Of a DNA stretch of 8,801 nucleotides, positions 6,602-8,801 are shown piece after piece; the first letter of the stretch is position 1; every line of letters starts with the position of its first letter. This DNA comes from UBA668 sp046052275. GTDB lineage: Bacteria > Actinomycetota > Acidimicrobiia > Acidimicrobiales > Ilumatobacteraceae. Below the pieces are notes generated by a model. The model was not told the DNA's origin, did no database searches, and saw nothing but the letters and a program-made list of their open reading frames with translations. The position numbers and the translations under genes were made by a program. The stretch is taken from NCBI GenBank assembly GCA_046052275.1, contig JBJOMQ010000096.1, positions 1 through 8,801 of the forward strand, written 5' to 3'.

Positions 6602-7417
6602 TCAGACCTTCGCCGGGAGGCGGTCGGCGGCGCGGTTCTCGGCAACGAAGCGGTCGCGGCGGTGCAGCAACCACGAGAGCACGACCAGCAGGATGAACGA
6701 CGCGATGGTGATGATGGCCGCCGGCACACGAAGGTTCCCGAGGTCGCGGATCATGTACACATATTCGTGGTTGCGCGTCGTGTCGATGATGGGCCGCGCT
6801 GGGGCGCGACCAGGCTCCACACGCTGCGGCACCAGCGGCGCAACCTCGACGAGCGCGAACCGCGGCTCGTGGAAGAAGGCGATGAAGTCGATGCGATCAC
6901 CCCACAGCGTGGGCCACCGCTCGCCGCCGCGGTCGAACACGTTCACGACCGTGAACTCGCCCGCCTTCAGCGCCTCTGACTCCTCCATCAGCACCGTGCC
7001 GGCAGAGCCCGCCTGCTGGAACTCGGGGAGTGCTGCGTCGAGCTTGAGCCAGCCGTCGTCCTGCAGGGCCACCTCGACCTGCTCGGCGCGTGTCGACGGA
7101 TCACTGTCGAGTTCGATCGGCGCGTCGAGGATGCCCACCTCGCTGAGCGCTCGCGCCTCGCGAAGGACGGTCTGACCGGCGACCGGCTGCCACGAGGGAG
7201 CCTCGCCAAGCAGTCCCTTGCCGTACGACCACCAGATGGCCCCCATGATGAACATCCAGCCGGCGAGTCCGGTGAGTGCGACGAGGAACCCGAGACGCGC
7301 ACCGAGGTTGGTGCCGAGGATGAGGTACACGCTGCCGCACAGCACGGACACGGAGATGATGACGATGAGGATGCCGCGAAGCTCGGGCTCCCAGTTGACG
7401 GCTAGCAGCGCGTTCAT
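6602..7417 (-). CDS. Unrecognised three-helix membrane protein between cytochrome c and NuoA
   Basis: I do not recognise this 271-residue protein as a named family. Two closely spaced hydrophobic helices (about residues 14-35 and 41-64, the second rich in Gly and Trp with WMFIMGAIWW) are followed by a soluble domain of about 165 residues, then a third helix (about 231-252) and a basic tail (LHRRDR). The short charged loop after helix 1 and the basic tail suggest by the positive-inside rule that the soluble domain faces outside, the same side as the heme domains of its neighbour. The only cysteine is Cys27 in helix 1, and there is no CXXCH or iron-sulfur motif, so a redox role is unlikely. It starts one base after the cytochrome c stop with a good GAGGAG site, and stops three bases before nuoA. 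The position suggests an accessory, assembly or linking role in the respiratory chain, which is inference only. The coding signal is strong (long frame, coherent hydrophobic pattern, clean junctions on both sides). Confidence 0.85.
   Translation of the reverse strand: MNALLAVNWEPELRGILIVIISVSVLCGSVYLILGTNLGARLGFLVALTGLAGWMFIMGAIWWSYGKGLLGEAPSWQPVAGQTVLREARALSEVGILDAPIELDSDPSTRAEQVEVALQDDGWLKLDAALPEFQQAGSAGTVLMEESEALKAGEFTVVNVFDRGGERWPTLWGDRIDFIAFFHEPRFALVEVAPLVPQRVEPGRAPARPIIDTTRNHEYVYMIRDLGNLRVPAAIITIASFILLVVLSWLLHRRDRFVAENRAADRLPAKV
6607..6611 (-). promoter_or_regulatory. Ribosome binding site of nuoA (GTG start)
   Basis: GAAGG lies eight bases upstream of the GTG at 6598-6596. It supports this non-ATG codon, which begins the MGQYLPVV segment leading directly into the first membrane helix. 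Confidence 0.6.
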
Positions 7418-7418
7418 G

Positions 7419-8495
7419 TCAGAGGCTCCTCACGTACTCGACGATGGCCTTGATGTCCTCGTCGGTGAGCACGGCGCCGAATCCGGGCATGCGGCCCGAG
7501 CCCTGGCCCTGGAGGCCGTAGCGCTTGCCGTATGACGATCCCGACTTGATGAACGAGATCATGTCGGCCTCGCTCGGGAAGTGGGCGCTGGTGGATCCGC
7601 CGGTGAGGTTCCATCCGAAGGCACCCTGGCCGGTGACGCCCGGGTCGCCGTAGCTCCAGCCCTGCGTGTGGCAGCGGGCGCAGCTGTATGCGCCACTCGC
7701 CAGATCGAGGTTGAACAGCGCCTCGCCGCGGCTGGCTCCGGGATTGGCCTCGAGATAGGTGGCGACTGACTTGTCGATTGCCTCACGGGTCGAGGCCGGC
7801 ACCGTGCCGCCCTCGCACACGTACGGGTCGGAGTTCTTCACGAACGACGCGTCGGTGAGACAGCCCTCGGGCTGCTGCTGGATCGACTCGAGGTACACCA
7901 GCAGGGTCTCGATGTTCTGCTCGGTCATCGGGCCACCGCCTGGTGCGCCCCATGCGGCCATCGGCGAGAACGGCCGGCCGTAGTTGAGGATGAAGCGAAC
8001 CTCGTCCTTGCTGTAGCGATAGAACACCGTGTCGAGCGACGGGGCGAGCCAGTTGACAGCAGTGACCTCTCCCGTGCGAGCGTCGGTGACCGCATAGGCG
8101 GCCACGCCACCGCCGGCATTCATTCCGCCGTGACAGCCGGCGCAGTTGAACCCGCCGTTGGCGGTGGTCTCGAACAGGCGAGCGCCCCAGCCGATGAACG
8201 TCTTCTCCTTCTGGGCCACCGCACCCGACTGGCGGGCAGGCTCGAGCACCCAGTACAGGGGCAGGCCGATCACCATCGTGAAGAGCAGCAGCACGCCGAG
8301 CAGCTGCATGCGCTCGAGGCGCGGCCCTTCGAGCGTCTCATCGTCGTAGTAGGGCTTGCGGTTGGGTGCCATCTCGACTTCGGAGCCGAGTTCGCGCCGG
8401 GAGCCGCGGTTGTTGAGGATGTAGTAGACGATCCAGCCCACCGTGATGACGGTGAAGATCACCCATCCGATTGCGGTCGAGTTGAGGGCGAGCAT
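7419..8495 (-). CDS. Membrane-anchored diheme cytochrome c
   Basis: This 358-residue c-type cytochrome probably accepts electrons from the adjacent Rieske protein and delivers them to a terminal oxidase. Two hydrophobic helices (about residues 8-28 and 63-85) flank an Arg/Lys-rich loop, which suggests both ends face outward and the loop faces the cytoplasm. Two heme domains follow. The first has CAGCH at 118-122 (bases 8130-8144) with Met179 in SPM as the likely axial ligand; the second has CARCH at 272-276 (bases 7668-7682) with Met336 in GRMPGFG. Cys212 and Cys227 lie between the domains and could form a disulfide. Canonical actinobacterial QcrC is also diheme but, as I know it, carries its anchor at the C-terminus; this protein ends right after the second heme domain. 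No PEWY motif of a cytochrome b or subunit IV is visible. A strong GAGGGAGG six bases before the ATG supports this start. The exact oxidoreductase subunit name is uncertain. Confidence 0.9.
   Translation of the reverse strand: MLALNSTAIGWVIFTVITVGWIVYYILNNRGSRRELGSEVEMAPNRKPYYDDETLEGPRLERMQLLGVLLLFTMVIGLPLYWVLEPARQSGAVAQKEKTFIGWGARLFETTANGGFNCAGCHGGMNAGGGVAAYAVTDARTGEVTAVNWLAPSLDTVFYRYSKDEVRFILNYGRPFSPMAAWGAPGGGPMTEQNIETLLVYLESIQQQPEGCLTDASFVKNSDPYVCEGGTVPASTREAIDKSVATYLEANPGASRGEALFNLDLASGAYSCARCHTQGWSYGDPGVTGQGAFGWNLTGGSTSAHFPSEADMISFIKSGSSYGKRYGLQGQGSGRMPGFGAVLTDEDIKAIVEYVRSL
7426..7431 (-). promoter_or_regulatory. Ribosome binding site of the three-helix membrane protein
   Basis: GAGGAG lies eight bases upstream of the ATG at 7417-7415, inside the last codons of the cytochrome c gene. 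It supports translation of this unrecognised gene from the annotated start. Confidence 0.7.
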
Positions 8496-8801
8496 CAGTG
8501 GCCTCCCTCGCCGCCCGTGATGCAGTGCGGGCCCTCGGCCTCCTGGCCGGTCGTGTTGGTGCCGAGCGGCACGCCGGGCACCACGATGGAGGTGTCGACA
8601 ATCACGTCACCGGACGGCGACACAGTGACCGCGAAGTGGTCCATGCCCCGCGGCGCCGGGCCGGCCTTCTTCTCACCCACCCGGTTGTACTGCGATCCGT
8701 GGCAGGGGCACTCGAACCACTGGCTGCTCTTGCACTCGGGCACGCGGCAGCCGAGGTGAGGGCACTTCTGGTACGACGCCACAAGTCCGCTCTCGAGGCC
8801 G
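8495..8801 (-). CDS. Rieske 2Fe-2S protein of a quinol:cytochrome c oxidoreductase (C-terminal part)
   Basis: This is the iron-sulfur subunit of a bc-type complex; it takes one electron from quinol and passes it to cytochrome c on the outer face of the membrane. Only the last 101 residues are in the window; the N-terminus and membrane anchor lie beyond base 8801. Box 1 (CPHLGC, bases 8747-8764) and box 2 (CPCHGS, starting at 8710) supply two Cys and two His cluster ligands plus the second cysteine of each box, which form the usual stabilising disulfide. Twelve residues separate the boxes and GSQY and GPAP follow, a pattern I associate with cytochrome b6f-type Rieske proteins. The usual Thr of box 1 is Pro here, and one more Cys lies between the boxes. 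The tail is Gly/His-rich. The GTG at 8782 is internal, since the frame stays open to the edge. By actinobacterial convention the gene would be qcrA. Its stop overlaps the next start by one base (TGATG). Confidence 0.93.
   Translation of the reverse strand, partial: GLESGLVASYQKCPHLGCRVPECKSSQWFECPCHGSQYNRVGEKKAGPAPRGMDHFAVTVSPSGDVIVDTSIVVPGVPLGTNTTGQEAEGPHCITGGEGGH
8502..8509 (-). promoter_or_regulatory. Ribosome binding site of the diheme cytochrome c gene
   Basis: GAGGGAGG sits six bases upstream of the ATG at 8495-8493, inside the end of the Rieske gene. It supports independent initiation at the one-base TGATG overlap and fixes the cytochrome start. Confidence 0.7.

Noticed and set aside
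6599..6604. Possible promoter or terminator at the boundary before nuoA.
   Set aside because: Only three bases separate the genes; no inverted repeat with a T-run and no convincing promoter elements are visible.
8495..8782. A short 95-residue Rieske protein starting at the GTG at 8782.
   Set aside because: The frame continues upstream to the window edge, and the GTG lies only six residues before the first cluster cysteine. A real Rieske protein needs its N-terminal anchor, so this is an internal codon.

Overview
The window is a fully coding stretch of a respiratory gene cluster. All ten genes lie on the minus strand, so transcription runs from base 8801 towards base 1. The high G+C content (by eye 60-65%) and the style of the NuoG, NuoF and NuoC sequences point to an actinomycete. 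The class Acidimicrobiia (Ilumatobacter-like aquatic lineages) is my best guess, but this is a family resemblance and not a computed placement.

In transcription order the layout is as follows. First comes the C-terminal part of a Rieske iron-sulfur protein, cut by the right edge (8495-8801). Next are a membrane-anchored diheme cytochrome c (7419-8495) and an unrecognised three-helix membrane protein with a large outward-facing domain (6602-7417). These are followed by seven subunits of the proton-pumping NADH:quinone oxidoreductase (complex I): NuoA (6128-6598), NuoB (5547-6131), NuoC (5004-5543), NuoD (3667-5007), NuoE (3053-3664), NuoF (1641-3056) and NuoG (1-1641, cut by the left edge). 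nuoH-nuoN would be expected beyond base 1.

There is no intergenic space to speak of. Five junctions overlap by 1 or 4 bases and the other four are separated by 1-3 bases, so this reads as one operon with translational coupling. No promoter, terminator, tRNA, repeat array or mobile element was seen. The promoter must lie upstream of base 8801.

Functionally, NuoE, NuoF and NuoG form the NADH-oxidising arm and most of its iron-sulfur chain. NuoB, NuoC and NuoD carry electrons to quinone, and NuoA is part of the membrane arm next to the quinone site. The Rieske protein and diheme cytochrome c belong to a quinol:cytochrome c oxidoreductase, which re-oxidises the quinol that complex I makes. Having both parts in one gap-free unit, with an uncharacterised membrane protein between them, is the most interesting feature of an otherwise conventional region. 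Other points for a second look are an approximately 21-residue insertion with an extra cysteine beside the N3 cluster of NuoF, the two-helix N-terminal anchor of the cytochrome, and the b6f-like Rieske motif. I found no evidence for an entirely new system here.
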